This document shows positions 27,001-35,625 of a stretch of DNA of 64,000 nucleotides, one piece after another; position 1 is the stretch's first letter; each line of letters starts with the position of its first letter. Under the pieces are notes generated by a model, which was not told where the DNA came from, searched no databases, and saw only the letters and a program-made list of their open reading frames with translations. The translations under genes and the position numbers were made by a program. Source of the DNA: Ariolimax columbianus (lineage: Eukaryota > Mollusca > Gastropoda > Stylommatophora > Arionidae); NCBI GenBank assembly GCA_036924085.1, contig JAVGWX010000007.1, forward strand, positions 77,633,448-77,697,447, written 5' to 3'.

Positions 27001-30000
27001 GTGCCCAGACAAGTCTTCGTCTTGCTTTAGATCCTTCGTTAGAGACAGTCACAGGAAAGTATTTCAGGTATGTATACATTTTGAGCTTTCCCAACCTTTT
27101 CAAAATGATTTTGTTACTTAAAATATAAATAAAACAGTTGTGAAATGCAAGTTTATTTGTTTTGTACTGTTTGACAGGAAAGATTTTCTGTCAAATAGTA
27201 GAAAAAAGACTTCGCCCAACCATAGAATTCTAACTAAGCAATGTGCAAATGGGTTTAAGAAAAAAACTGGGGATGTACCAATGCCATCTTTGCCTTGTGG
27301 CAACTAGCAGAAAAAAGTCATCGGATATGATGAAACTCTTAATTTGGTATTCATAGATAAAAAAAAAAGCATTCAATAGGGTTAACGGACACCAGCTGTG
27401 GAGAACACTGAAGCACTATGGTGTTAGTCAGCACTTGATAAACATATATGAATATTTGTATAAAAATAGTCAGTGCACGGTACGAACAAGTACTGGTGAG
27501 TTGTACAGTTTTTTTTGTCAAAACCAGAGTTAGACTGGGGTGTGTGCTGTCTCCCCTGTTGTTCATCACCTACATGGACCAGATCAGCAAAGAAGCCCAA
27601 TCTAATGATGATAACAGCTGTAGCAAACTCCTCTTTGCCGACAACCAAGCACTCATTGCAAACACTGAAGAACAGCCGCATCAACGCTTAAACAACCTTA
27701 ACTTAACTGCAGAAGGACACAACATAAGAATCAACGTGAGTAAAACTGAAACAATGACAATAGCAATAACAGAAACAACCCCTAAGATCTATGTAGAACA
27801 GCAACAAATCAAGCACATGAAGGATTTATAATATTTAGGAAGCATAGTATTATCTAATGGAAGAACGCAAGAAGAAATCGATCACAGATGCACCAAAGTA
27901 AACCAAATCATTGGCCAGATGTCAACAATACTGAAGAACAAGCACGTAAAGATTGGCACAAAAAGAGCCTTGTTCAACACAATTTTCATGCCTACACTCT
28001 GATACCAGTGTCAAAACTTGACACTGACAGCAACGGACAAAAGAAAAATAGAAACAACAGAAAAGAAATGCCTGAGGCGAATGCTAAATGTAACAAGATG
28101 GAACAGAATTAGAAACGATGAGATCAGGAAACAGATGGACACTAAGCCGGTGCTAGACTTCATTAGAAAACAGAAAATTCAGTGGTGTGGCCACATATTG
28201 TGACAGTAACACAGCAGCATCTCACAGATGGCTCTATCACTTAAACACAGCGGTACCAGAACTATAGGCAGACCGCTCAAAAAATAGATTGACGGAATAT
28301 CCAAGCCAGCCAGTTTCACCTTATATGAAGCGCACACCAAGGTGCTGTCTAGATGTCACTTATACACCTGTCGCCAAAAGGCAAACCAGAATCAGAAAAT
28401 AGATAGATAGATAGACTTTTTGACTTTCTCTTTTTACATATGGATGTAATATGTCTGCTTCAAATGCACATAATCCTGTTCTGTTGGTCTTTCACTTTGT
28501 TGCTATTTGGTTTCTTTAATTATATAGTTTTTTTAATATTAAAAAGTATACTATTAACATCTGTGTGTGTTTTTAGATCTTCTATTTTTTAAAATATTCT
28601 TTTAAAATTATCTGGAAATATGAAATTTCAGATACATTTTTACTTGTATGCTCTTTTACAATAAATTACTTGATAATTGCTTCCTTCTCCTATAATGGGT
28701 TGATATTTAACAAGATCACACATTATCCAGTTTCTATGACCATCTTAGATTAATGTTCAAACAAACAAAACTAGTGGCCTTGTCACTGAGTATTGCCGTG
28801 GCCCAAAAGGAAAGCGAAGAGTAGAAACAATAAACCTGCACAGCACACTGTATAGGTGACTAATGTGAATTTTCAAATCTAAAAATCCTGGTATTGAATC
28901 AGGCACATGTGTCTGATGCCAGGTAGCCAAATGTTGAGTAGACTCATTTGGTTCTTTTGTCTTGGTGTACCATGTTAGGCCCAGGGTTTCTATTATGCCA
29001 TCTCTCTACCTCATCCCTGGTCGCCCGCGAGGGCGGCTAAAGTTGTGTGGCCACTACAACGTCCCTCTATGTGTCCATCTATTATCCGGCATGTGCACAA
29101 CATAGCCGGCCCATCTGTATTTTTGTAAGAGAGACATCTATGATGTTAGAGAAGGAAGTTTGACATCTGATCTCTGCATTGTGGATTTGGTCTTGAATTG
29201 AGATCTTCAATGTTTTTCACTCCTTTAGTCTATCTGCATCAACTTCCCATAGCTTCCACACCTCGCAGCCATATACCATGGCTGGAATAATCACACTGTT
29301 GAAGGTGTGAGTCCTAGCGTTGGCATTTTGCATCTGTTGCAATATAGATTTAATACAGTTGAAGCTGAGCCAGTCTGCTGTTATCCTTCATGAGATCTCC
29401 CGATTTATTAAATGGGAGTTCGTGATCTCTTGGCCCAAGTAGATTTACGAATTTACATCTTCGATTGGAAAATCTCCAAGGCACATATCTCTTTTTTGGC
29501 AGAATGTGTTGAGCATAAACTGGATTTTCTTTCTATTGATTTGTAGCCAACTGCAACGATTGTTCTGCTGAGTACATTTAGGCTTTTCTCCGCTTCTTTG
29601 ACGTCGTGGCTGAGGATGCTTATGTCGTCAGTGAACCTCAGATGAATAAAAATTTCCCCGACTATGTTTATGCTCCTATTCTCCCACAAGACATACCAAA
29701 AATGGTGCACACCATAGTGAAGATGTGGCTATATTGCTATCATAAGAAGCAAGAGCTGTTAATGCAACAACTCAGATTTTAATAAGCCAAAATATTACTA
29801 CAAGGAAAACGATCATCTCAAGCCCCAAACAAGATAGACTCTTACATGAAATAAAATACCACATAGGCTTGCTGTCTCAAAAACCAGATTTAGTCCTAAA
29901 GTGGATTCTGGCTCATTGTGAGATCCCTGGAAATGAGACAGCAGATGAGCTCGCAAAAAATCAGAAGTGGCGCATGCAGACTCCCCATTCACAGAGCTAT

Positions 30001-32953
30001 AAAAAAGCAAAGACACTCATCAATCGATTCATAAGGACAGTATGGACAGACCAGCACAAAGAATGTAAGCCAGAAAATGACAGTAAAGACAAACTTGGCA
30101 GAGATGGGCAGACAAAGATCTTCAGACTCAGAACGGGACATTGTAGACTCAAGGCCCAATCCACAAAACAAGTCTCAGAGACACCACCATGTGCGATTGT
30201 GGAGCACCCAAGCAAACACCAGAAAATATTCTGCAGGACTGCCCTACCTATGCAGACCAAAGAGAGGCAGTCTGATCCGTAGGAGAGACCTAAATGCTAA
30301 AGTTTGGAATGATATCAAATGTAGAATCAACTTTTGTGCTTTAAATTAACTGATGACAAACTGAATGTCTCCACATAAAAGAACACATACACCAACATGG
30401 GTGACACCAAACTCCAGTACAGAAAACCAGATTGATCATACATGTGTACATGGAATGAATGGATCATCATTACATAATGTAAAAGTATGCCAAGGAGCAG
30501 AAGTAGCATTAGACCACAATCTACTGATAACTAAAATAAATATGAAACTTAACAATATATATAACAACTTATAACCACAAACAACAGTTCAATATGGTAT
30601 TCCTCAGGATCAAGAACATACAAGTTACATTTAAAATCATGATATAAAATATGTAATGTGTTAAAATGGCAAGAGGAAGTGGAGGATATCGAAGAGCACA
30701 GACAGCAAATTAAAAATAATGTTTTTGTACTGGTTTCTCACAGGAGCCGGTAGTTAGTGAGATGGTTTCGCATCTGAGTGGACCTGGATTCATTCCCCAG
30801 TTGAGGCGGAAATGTTTTTTCAGACCGCAATGACTTGTGGGTCGACCCATCCTTAAATGGGTACCTTTTCAGTCCGGGAATTAAAGCGGTGATTGAGAGG
30901 AGATGACTACCACCCTCATAAAGCCGAGCCTTTGAAATGTGAGATCGCTAAACATCTCACACCCCTGCAGCAGTACTGCTATGTTACTTTACTTTTTACT
31001 AAACTGTTTTAGAACTCTCTGCATAGTCTGTATACAATCAGTTTCTTTTACATTCACTAGATCTAAAATTAACTATGTGCATTCAATCTATTCTTGAATG
31101 CATTAATTGACCCTGCCTCTACTATTGCCTGTGGCAATGCACTCCAACCATTCACCATCTCTCTGACTAAAATAAAAATTTATCTGATATCTAATCTGGA
31201 CCTTACTTTGATTCATTTGTGGCTGTACACTCTTGTCATTTTCATTGATTATCTTGTAAACCTGTATTAAATCACCTCAAATTTATCTTTTTTATACACT
31301 CTAGCTTGGTTTTTCTGTCTTTTCTCAGAACTTTAATTCCAGTATCTCAATATCAGTTTTATGGCTCTTCTTTGCATCCTCTCTAGCATGTTTATATCTA
31401 CTCTATGATATAGACCCCAAACATGTACACAGTACTCCAATCTAGGTCTAACTAATGCTTTATATAGTTTGACTATCACTTCCAAGTTTATATGTTTAAT
31501 ATTTCTTTTTATCATACCTAACATTGCATTTGCCGTTTTCACTGCTACCTGGACTTGCTCACTCACCTTAACTTTTAGGATCTATTATAAACCCTAGGTC
31601 CCTTTACTTTTCTATTTTTCTAAAATTGTTCACTCCCATTCTGCAATTATGTTCCATATTTTATGTACATTCTATGTGTTCCATATGTAGATCTTTCTAG
31701 CTTTTCTGGGGATTGATTCAGCTGCTGCCTTCAGTAATGTTGTGTTAAATTGTTTTACTTTTTCTTCCACTTTTAAATGTCGTGTTCATATGTTCTGGCA
31801 ATACTTCTGAGTTAGTTCCATAAATTGTTTCCAGGCTGTTTTTTGTTTATAGTTACATCATGGCAGAGGTTTCTGCTGTGGTGGTGTATAATTGAAAGTA
31901 ATGGCCAGTTTAATTGGTTTGTGATGATTTCCTCTCAGTTGTTCTTGAACTGTTTTGTATATTTTATGTGATAGATTTTCTGCTGTAAATGTGTAAAAAT
32001 TCTAGTAAATGTGTGAAATTGTTGGTGTGAGCGTGAGTTAAGTTGTCATTTTACAATTGTACTGTGATATCTGCGCCTTTCGGTCCATCACATCTGCTTC
32101 CAGCATAATTTTTTTTAGCTCAAGTCTTTCTAGCCATTGGCTGTCTCCAGTGTATATGTCAGTCAGGAGATGGTTTAAAGTCAGTTATCCTTCTCTTAGA
32201 TGAGCTACCTTCAAGCTAATGTCTCATCTGATCAGTTTGTCTTTGGTTTTATCTAACAGCCTTTCATACGCCAGGATCTCATCTGCAAGGCAGCAGGTGG
32301 TTTTGAAATTAGAGTTGTCATTCTCTGAGACAAGAAGCCTTCCTAGGCTTATGAGTCTTGGCTACTCAATGGTTCTGATTTTAGGCACCAGATACTTACC
32401 CATAGTCCATTCTCCTGTTGGTATAAACAAGTGTACATCAGATAGGCCAGGAGTTGGACATTTGCTGCCAGAGGCTATATGAAAAACTCGTCCTCTCCTT
32501 AACTTCCTTCTATGACAGTATATATGACCGTTAAGAATAAAATCTAAGAAAAACATTTGCAATAAAATAGAAGACTATCACTAAGCCATCATTGTTCTCA
32601 GCAAGGAAAACATGGACATGTGAATTTTTAAAGTAGATCTTTAAGTTAGCTGATAAGTGATAACACTCAGGAAAATGTTTCAGTTGTATATATTGATTGG
32701 ATCTGTGTTGCAATCTTATTAAAACAATATTTGTTCCTAATGTATTGTTTTTCAAATTCCTGCAGATGACCACAATTTCTTTGCTTTATGTATTTTATAT
32801 GCAAATTTCTACATAATGTCATTTAGAATACAATTTATTTGCAAACACAGGGACTGCAAGATTGTGGAGGCTGCTCCCCAGGCTCAGGATGATGAGGCAG
32901 CCAAACGGCTGTGGACCATTAGTGAAGCTTGGATCAAAGGAAACATTAGTTAG
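9008..32953 (+). CDS. Gene A: retinol dehydrogenase-like short-chain dehydrogenase, 8 exons, complete
   Basis: Eight exons (9008-9078, 16048-16119, 16320-16438, 20211-20366, 21546-21650, 25020-25229, 26860-27067, 32851-32953) join to 1044 nt, 347 aa plus TAG. All introns are GT-AG and all phases agree. Residues 1-48 form a hydrophobic N-terminus with an anchor (about 35-47, [13 protein letters not shown]) followed by KKYMAGG. The Rossmann dehydrogenase domain follows: TGSNTGIG cofactor loop 70-77, MACRD 93-97 (the Arg favours NADP(H) in this family), NNAG 149-152, VNH 171-173, catalytic Ser about 200, YSQSK 225-229, and HPGAVNTEL 254-262. Order and spacing match the RDH11/12/13/14 group (SDR7C), whose members interconvert retinol/retinal and lipid aldehydes on ER or mitochondrial membranes. 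Length is slightly above the usual 316-336 aa because of the N-terminus. Exact substrate and orthologue are not decidable here. Introns 1 (7 kb) and 7 (5.8 kb) are filled with repeats. No frame damage is visible. Confidence 0.92.
9216..10146. repeat. Minisatellite with 63-bp units changing to 67-bp units (gene A intron 1)
   Basis: Unit core CCACTTGACCATATCC..TGG, TTGGTCAGCCCTGATACTGG. About five units of 63 bp (9240-9560) are followed by about nine of 67 bp (to 10146) in which TTGGTTGATTGAG is replaced by TTGTAAGTTTGTTTGAG. 63 is a multiple of three, so long frames stay open on both strands; they are not genes. The array starts directly after TATCATCATCATCTAGG, where gene B intron 1 has no array. 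Confidence 0.92.
10470..11145 (+). mobile_element. L2/CR1-like LINE endonuclease fragment
   Basis: Broken frames read NKQRRIGSV-like, [18 protein letters not shown] (the DFNCPD active-site strand of the AP-like endonuclease) and [22 protein letters not shown]. This order is that of the L2/CR1 endonuclease. Many stops and frameshifts. Located in gene A intron 1. Confidence 0.6.
11150..11690 (+). mobile_element. Non-LTR element C-terminal fragment
   Basis: Plus-strand frames contain [46 protein letters not shown] and KDWDANI, in the order of the post-RT tail (ceW..ae.LR.....W.gH.aR......RPrGrPp.RW). Frameshifted and short. 11700-12500 shows nothing assignable. Confidence 0.55.
12502..13081. 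repeat. Minisatellite, 29-bp unit, about 20 copies (gene A intron 1)
   Basis: Unit TCTCTATTCTCTCTAACAAT followed by AGCAACTAA. Units are nearly identical. Variants are CTATAGC for CAATAGC, ACAATTGC, one TTACAAT, and one with an extra A. Pyrimidine-rich on the plus strand. Confidence 0.95.
13550..13885. repeat. Degenerate tandem repeat of about 88 bp, four units
   Basis: A loose periodic pattern recurs: a TCTCTC-rich start, then TGGAATCAGT.TACT, then a CCTATGGAATCCACAG-like block and GTTCCTGCC. Divergence is high. The wider stretch 13085-16047 of intron 1 is pyrimidine-rich and otherwise holds nothing I can name. Confidence 0.5.
16048..16119 (+). CDS. Gene A exon 2 (membrane anchor)
   Basis: A 72-nt exon after CTATCTCCAG and before GTAAGA. 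It encodes a Cys-rich turn (C29, C31, C32) and the hydrophobic segment [13 protein letters not shown]. The gene B counterpart is 57149-57220, also 72 nt. The length keeps the phase unchanged, so skipping it would remove the anchor without a frameshift. Confidence 0.85.
16320..16438 (+). CDS. Gene A exon 3 (cofactor-binding loop)
   Basis: 119 nt after CTCTGCAG, donor GTGATC. It encodes [19 protein letters not shown] and then [10 protein letters not shown], the dinucleotide-binding glycine motif of short-chain dehydrogenases. It differs from gene B exon 3 at only 3 of 119 positions by eye, which is closer than the exons on either side. Confidence 0.93.
16570..18045 (+). mobile_element. Zinc-finger-tailed LINE, sense, in gene A intron 3
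   Basis: Frames in order: [20 protein letters not shown] (near 16625), [20 protein letters not shown] (near 16710), CSLHRHSL region, [19 protein letters not shown] (near 17000), [18 protein letters not shown] (near 17300), [20 protein letters not shown] (near 17395), [20 protein letters not shown] (near 17580), and a decayed finger [15 protein letters not shown] (near 17930). Gene B intron 3 aligns across this site without it, so it inserted after the gene duplication. Confidence 0.78.
18370..19075 (+). mobile_element. LINE endonuclease-domain fragment
   Basis: The frame from 18375 reads [34 protein letters not shown] and [14 protein letters not shown]...EIDY and SDH are the C-terminal motifs of the retroelement AP endonuclease, with the catalytic His of SDH kept. 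After a frameshift near 18790 it continues into an inter-domain helix region ([13 protein letters not shown]). Located in gene A intron 3. Confidence 0.7.
19585..19860. repeat. Interspersed repeat family C, copy 2
   Basis: Shares GTAGTAGTGAGC, CAGTCTATCTTCATCA, CTACTATAACCCACCACCTA and CGTCCTTTTCA blocks with 890-1207 and 24090-24420. Ends in CAACAACAACA. Confidence 0.5.
19868..20035 (-). repeat. SINE-like family B, partial copy in gene A intron 3
   Basis: Contains the GTGATCCTGACGCAAGCA..CAGCTACGAGTC, CTGTCAGCTCATTGACTGC and CATCTTCAACCCCATACAAA blocks of family B. The paralogous intron of gene B has the same element at 60745-61015, so this insertion predates the gene duplication. Confidence 0.6.
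20211..20366 (+). CDS. Gene A exon 4
   Basis: 156 nt between TTGCAG and GTAAGT. It encodes [18 protein letters not shown] and on to FGKDINES. It contains the MACRD motif at the end of beta-2, typical of NADP(H)-using retinol dehydrogenases. It differs from gene B exon 4 at 12 of 156 positions by eye. Confidence 0.93.
20500..20710 (+). mobile_element. RNase H-type LINE C-terminal fragment
   Basis: Frame reads [15 protein letters not shown] then [20 protein letters not shown], the Cys-Cys-His motif at the end of RNase H-encoding non-LTR elements (C.CG...T.EH.L..C), with the last Cys lost. Located in gene A intron 4. Confidence 0.6.
21020..21170. repeat. Local tandem duplication of about 85 bp
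   Basis: TGGAAAGACTAAAAAATGAT and TGGAAAGACGAAAAGATGAT, each followed by TCAGGTAAAGAG, show two diverged copies in gene A intron 4. Confidence 0.6.
21546..21650 (+). CDS. Gene A exon 5 (NNAG motif)
   Basis: 105 nt between CTTCAG and GTATGA. It encodes [20 protein letters not shown] and then [19 protein letters not shown] and the Asn of VNH are conserved structural and catalytic elements of the family. The gene B counterpart would lie beyond the window. Confidence 0.93.
22100..22493 (-). mobile_element. LINE 3'-region fragment, antisense, split by a SINE
   Basis: Homologous to 390-830. It continues after the SINE at 22502-22746 (GCCATG...ACTC on the far side). No coding frame remains. Confidence 0.5.
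22502..22746 (+). mobile_element. tRNA-derived SINE family 1, copy 1 (gene A intron 5)
   Basis: tRNA-like head with A box TGGCTTAGTGG, then the body GGAAGCAGACCCTTACATAA and the core GAAGTCAGATGCACTAGGCC, ending CGAATGCAAACATTTTTTTT. ATGCCATG flanks both ends (22494-22501 and 22747-22754), a target-site duplication. Confidence 0.85.
22845..23105 (-). repeat. SINE-like family B copy (gene A intron 5)
   Basis: Plus-strand reading: GTAGTTTACAGCGAGGTTGC, GCTTTCCCAGTACGATCCCT, ATCCAGACTACACTAGAGCA, GCGAGCAGCCAGCTGTGAGT and CATCTTCATCCC. Diverged in the core. Confidence 0.65.
23110..24010 (-). mobile_element. RTE-like LINE reverse transcriptase, antisense (gene A intron 5)
   Basis: Minus-strand reading in order: [20 protein letters not shown], then [20 protein letters not shown] (23970-23790), [13 protein letters not shown] (near 23720), [17 protein letters not shown] (near 23500), [17 protein letters not shown] (near 23360; the catalytic FADD is decayed to FAYD), and [14 protein letters not shown] (near 23190). 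Frameshifts separate the pieces. Confidence 0.75.
24090..24420. repeat. Interspersed repeat family C, copy 3 (gene A intron 5)
   Basis: Best copy of the family: GGCTGTTTTCAAGGCAGC, GTAGTAGTGAGCGCAATGCA, CACTTTCATCAGCATGCTTG, CCACTTAACGTCCTTTTCA, ending CATCAACAAC. Confidence 0.55.
24683..24939 (+). mobile_element. tRNA-derived SINE family 1, best copy (gene A intron 5)
   Basis: Starts GGGGATTGCG with A box TGGCCTAGTGG and B box GGTTCGATCCC. The body holds GAAGCAGACCTTTACATAAA and the core GAAGTCGGATGCATTGGGCC, followed by an A-rich tail. A 14-bp duplication TATATATATTATTC flanks it (24669-24682, 24940-24953). An older pair of direct repeats (24593-24629 and 24950-24987, GTTATGTTGTATAATGT) also brackets the site. 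The insertion lies about 70 bp before the exon 6 acceptor. Confidence 0.93.
25020..25229 (+). CDS. Gene A exon 6 (catalytic Ser-Tyr-Lys)
   Basis: 210 nt between TTCCTAG and GTCAGT. It encodes [19 protein letters not shown], then IIILSSSAH and the active site [20 protein letters not shown]. Tyr225 and Lys229 form the catalytic YxxxK pair, with Ser near 200, 25 residues upstream, as in RDH12-type enzymes. Confidence 0.94.
26378..26639 (+). mobile_element. tRNA-derived SINE family 2, copy 1 (gene A intron 6)
   Basis: Head GGGAGCCAGGTAGCGCAGTGG (A box) and GGTTCATTCCC (B box), body CAGACCGCAATGGCTTCCGG and TTAAATGGGTACC, tail CAGGATACTTAC. Perfect 12-bp target duplication TTAGTAGAAATA at 26366-26377 and 26640-26651. 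Inserted about 210 bp before exon 7. Confidence 0.95.
26860..27067 (+). CDS. Gene A exon 7
   Basis: 208 nt between ATCATTAG and GTATGT. It encodes [18 protein letters not shown] and continues to [10 protein letters not shown]. The HPG turn after beta-6 is diagnostic of the fold. The segment after it ([15 protein letters not shown]) is the variable substrate-side region. Confidence 0.94.
27160..28420 (+). mobile_element. LINE reverse transcriptase, sense, in gene A intron 7
   Basis: Ordered motifs: [17 protein letters not shown] (near 27330), [14 protein letters not shown] (27385), [20 protein letters not shown] (27535), [12 protein letters not shown] (FADD decayed to FADN, near 27640), [20 protein letters not shown] (27835), [20 protein letters not shown] (28070), KIQWCGHIL (28175), GRPLKK (28270). 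It ends at a GATA-type microsatellite near 28400. The same family appears at 55325-55515. Starts about 100 bp after exon 7. Confidence 0.8.
28930..29715 (-). mobile_element. LINE reverse transcriptase fragment, antisense
   Basis: Minus-strand frame reads [20 protein letters not shown] (an altered FADD box), then [17 protein letters not shown]. The lower part resembles the tail with [19 protein letters not shown]. Located in gene A intron 7. Confidence 0.65.
29720..30300 (+). mobile_element. RNase H-encoding LINE C-terminal fragment
   Basis: Frame from 29869 reads [20 protein letters not shown] (the RNase H HxxxxGNExAD motif) then [17 protein letters not shown] frameshift precedes a decayed EHILQDC-like end ([12 protein letters not shown]). 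Located in gene A intron 7. Confidence 0.75.
30360..30580 (+). mobile_element. LINE endonuclease C-terminal fragment
   Basis: Frame from 30365 reads [57 protein letters not shown] and SDH are the retroelement endonuclease signatures; here SDH has become LDH. Located in gene A intron 7. Confidence 0.7.
30741..31010 (+). mobile_element. tRNA-derived SINE family 2, variant-tail copy (gene A intron 7)
   Basis: Shares the first 130-140 bp with 26378-26639 (TTTCGCATCTGAGTGG, TTCATTCCCCAGTTGAGGC, CAGACCGCAATGACTT, TTAAATGGGTACC) and then has an unrelated 3' half (GATGACTACCACCCTCATAA, CATCTCACACCCCTGCAGCA). Directly abuts an antisense L2-like fragment. Confidence 0.85.
31015..31600 (-). mobile_element. 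L2/CR1-like LINE C-terminal fragment, antisense
   Basis: Minus-strand reading: [57 protein letters not shown], and [20 protein letters not shown]. This is the RT thumb and C-terminus typical of L2/CR1. The same family occurs at 55520-56250 (+) and 43965-44157 (-). Confidence 0.82.
32060..32115 (-). repeat. SINE-like family B core remnant
   Basis: Contains CTGTGATATCTGCGCCTTTC then GGTCCATCACATCTGCTTCC, the reverse complement of the family B core. The rest of the element is unrecognisable. 32120-32800 holds no feature I can assign. Confidence 0.5.
32851..32953 (+). CDS. Gene A exon 8 and stop
   Basis: 103 nt after AACACAG. It encodes [20 protein letters not shown] and ends [14 protein letters not shown] with TAG at 32951-32953. 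The ALDP...GKYF/DC...A..D...A..LW..SE signature is the usual C-terminus of RDH11-14 proteins. Intron 7 before it is 5.8 kb and holds at least six mobile-element fragments. Confidence 0.92.
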
Positions 32954-33482
32954 TTAATGTTGGATATCTATGACAATAACTTATGGCTATTCATGCTAAG
33001 TAAGGTATGTGGCATCAAGGGCTGTTTGTTTAGTTGTAACTTAAATACCTTGAAGTTGCATCTAGATGATATGTTGGTGTTTTTTAACAGCAGTACTGTG
33101 TATACTAAAAGTTTTGAAAATTTAATGTAACCAAAGATTGAGTGATAGAGATCAAAAGATTAGGGGAATTATACAAATAGACAAATGACATTTAATTCTT
33201 TTAGAATTGAACATGACCTTTTTCTTGTTATTTTAACCAAAATTTATATATATTCCTTGCTTGTATGCCAAATGCTTTGATAAATCTGTTTACTTAGAAT
33301 AGCTGATTTTTGCAGTCAATAATTTTTGTTGTAGCATAATTCCTAATTTGTGTATCATTGGCATTGTGGTTAGAAAACTACAGCATAGTCAGCTGTTAAT
33401 GGATACCTAACTTTACTCTAAGTTAAGAAAAACAAGGCATTAAGGAAGGTAACATGTCACCTTAAAGGATGGAGACAAAAGT
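32954..33482 (+). other. Proximal 3' UTR and flank of gene A
   Basis: AT-rich sequence without an open frame follows the stop codon. No canonical signal is close by. The first AATAAA I see is at 33636-33641, beyond a short LINE tail. Others are near 35948 and 36759. The true poly(A) site cannot be chosen from sequence alone. Confidence 0.35.
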
Positions 33483-33492
33483 CTGTTTATTC

Positions 33493-33555
33493 TTCTTCTT
33501 CTTATGCTGTCAGACGTCGATCTTTATTTTTTCGAAAAAAGCAGCGGTCATATCT
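33493..33555 (-). mobile_element. Severely truncated LINE tail (RNase H-type family)
   Basis: TTCTTCTTCTTATGCTGTCA...TTTTTCGAAAAAAGCAGCGGTCAT is the reverse complement of the last codons (..TAAFFEKI.VDV-stop) plus GAA tail of the element at 44158-45597. CTGTTTATTC/CTGTTAATTC flanks it (33483-33492, 33556-33565), a probable target duplication with one mismatch. It lies in the 3' flank of gene A. Confidence 0.8.
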
Positions 33556-34050
33556 CTGTTAATTCAATATGGCAATATCTGTTTTGGAACTACCTTCACG
33601 TTTTGAATACACATGTTGCAAGAAACCTTTATCTGAATAAACTTAGGCTATATATTTAATATACAGTTGAAGGCAGTGTCTAACACATATACCAGGACAG
33701 AACTAAGATCATGAAGGTGAATGTTACTGCCAATTAGGAGTTACCTAGGAGATGATTTTATACAAGATGTGGTGCCATAAGTGCATCAATATCAGTTACG
33801 CTGTGGTACAGAAATGGTTGAGAAGTGAGCACGAAGGTGAGAAGTAGGTATGATTGGGAAATAGGTGGGGGTGTGTGCAGGAATACATTGAGTTGCAAGA
33901 CATGGACGGGTTAATGGGGGCACAGGTTTATCACTGTAAACTAAGACACAAAGTCACAAACGTCCTAATCAGGATGAACCCTAAAGAAGAAGAAGAAGAT
34001 ATACATACATAAATGGAGCTAGAAGAATCGGCTGTCCCACACTGCAATTC

Positions 34051-34404
34051 TTCTTCTTCTTCGTTTGTTCTTAATCTCCCACTACCAAACCCTGAAAGGA
34101 TAAGTAGCAGAATGTAGTCCAGAGAACGGAATGTGTTGTGTTGTAGTTTACAGCTTGGCTGCGATCTTTGCACCTTTCGGTCCAACACATCCGACTTCAG
34201 CAAGCGGTTTTTGAGTACCGGGTTAGCATTCCCTCTTCGATCCCTTCTCCTTAGCCAGTCTGCCCTGATGCAGCCTGTTATCCAGGATCACCGCGTGGAG
34301 GTGTAGAAGGGCCTTGGCAGCTATGGTTCGCTGGCCCTGACGCTAGCAGTCAGCTATGGGTCGCTGACCACTGCAGCTCATGCGCTGCTCAGCATCTTGA
34401 TCCC
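34051..34404 (-). mobile_element. SINE-like family B, full copy
   Basis: 354 bp flanked by a perfect 12-bp duplication ACACTGCAATTC (34039-34050 and 34405-34416). On the minus strand it begins GGGATCAAGATGCTGAGCAG, contains the core GAAGTCGGATGTGTTGGACC then GAAAGGTGCAAA, and ends in AACAAACGAAGAAGAAGAA. No clear A or B box on either strand, so I cannot name the source RNA. Retroposition is shown by the target duplication and the tail. Confidence 0.85.
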
Positions 34405-35439
34405 ACACTGCAATTCAATTACATATGCAAGAGGGACATTACGTCATACAATGTCCCATCTGAGGGCTGGCAAGCTATTGCTCAGAATCGAGCTGTTTGG
34501 AGACAATCAGTTGGAAGGAACATATTGGCTGCCTCCCCTGCATGGTTGCATGATCTGTGGCAGAGACTGTCATTTGCAGACAGTGTCGAAATACAGAAGA
34601 TGAAGCTGGACAAAACTCATAGTGCGTCACGCGCATGATCTATAGAGACTGAGATGCCAATGGTGGTGATATATATAATGATATATATAAATGTAAAGAG
34701 AAGTGGGAGGCGATAATATTGAATATCTAGTATTACCTGGGATCAGAAGAATAGGGAGATGCGCTGGACAAATTTTGGTATACACAACACAAATAAGAAT
34801 CCCAACTGCAACATGTGCATGTGAAAGAAAATAATGTAAGAAATTAGTACTTATCTTTTCTTTTGTAATATCCATTTATGATACCTAAAATATATTGAAC
34901 AGGATCATAGCTAGAGAGATTAAAAGTCATCGTCGAGGACATAGAGCTGAGAGAATAAAAGACAAATGTTCATCAAAATATACCATGCAAAGCCCAGATA
35001 GCTGCACTGAGAATAATAGTTGAACATAGTGTGGACTAGAATCCAACACCTTAAATAGGATTCTAAGACTATGAAAAAGCATATGGTACTTTAGACAGAG
35101 AATCACTCTGGAAGTTGCCATGGCACTATGGAATGCCTCTGATGTTCATGAACATAATTAATAAAACTTTATGAAGATATGACATGTAGAAAATATTTGT
35201 ATGAGTACTGAATGATTGTGGTTTTTTTTTTACTTTTTATTTGAAACTTACTGTCATGTCTTTGTATGCCAATGTAATTTATTTTATATGAGGGAATTAT
35301 GTTCTTCTGTTGACATGCTAAAAATGACACCCTCTGTATTTTTATGGTTACATATAATGGTAAAGGTAGTTACGGTAGTTCTACAGCTAACATTGCTGTT
35401 GGGGATGAAGTGTTAACATACTAGGTTGTTATTGTTCAT

Positions 35440-35625
35440 CCATCATATGTGTTAAAGACCATTTCTCTTTTCGTTCATCCATTTGAGTAGTATATGGGTT
35501 GGGGTTGTGGATGGTTTTAATTTATTGTTGAGTTGACTAGAGTATGCTGATAGGGGATTCAAACTCATTACCTTTGCCATGTGAAGATACCTTTCTACTG
35601 CTCAGCTCAGATGTCATGTCCACAT
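35440..35625 (-). mobile_element. Possible tRNA-derived SINE
   Basis: On the minus strand GCTGAGCAGTAGAAAGG is followed about 30 nt later by GAGTTTGAATCCCC, resembling tRNA A and B boxes. No target duplication found. 35630-38050 is AT-rich with no gene or repeat that I recognise. Confidence 0.35.
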
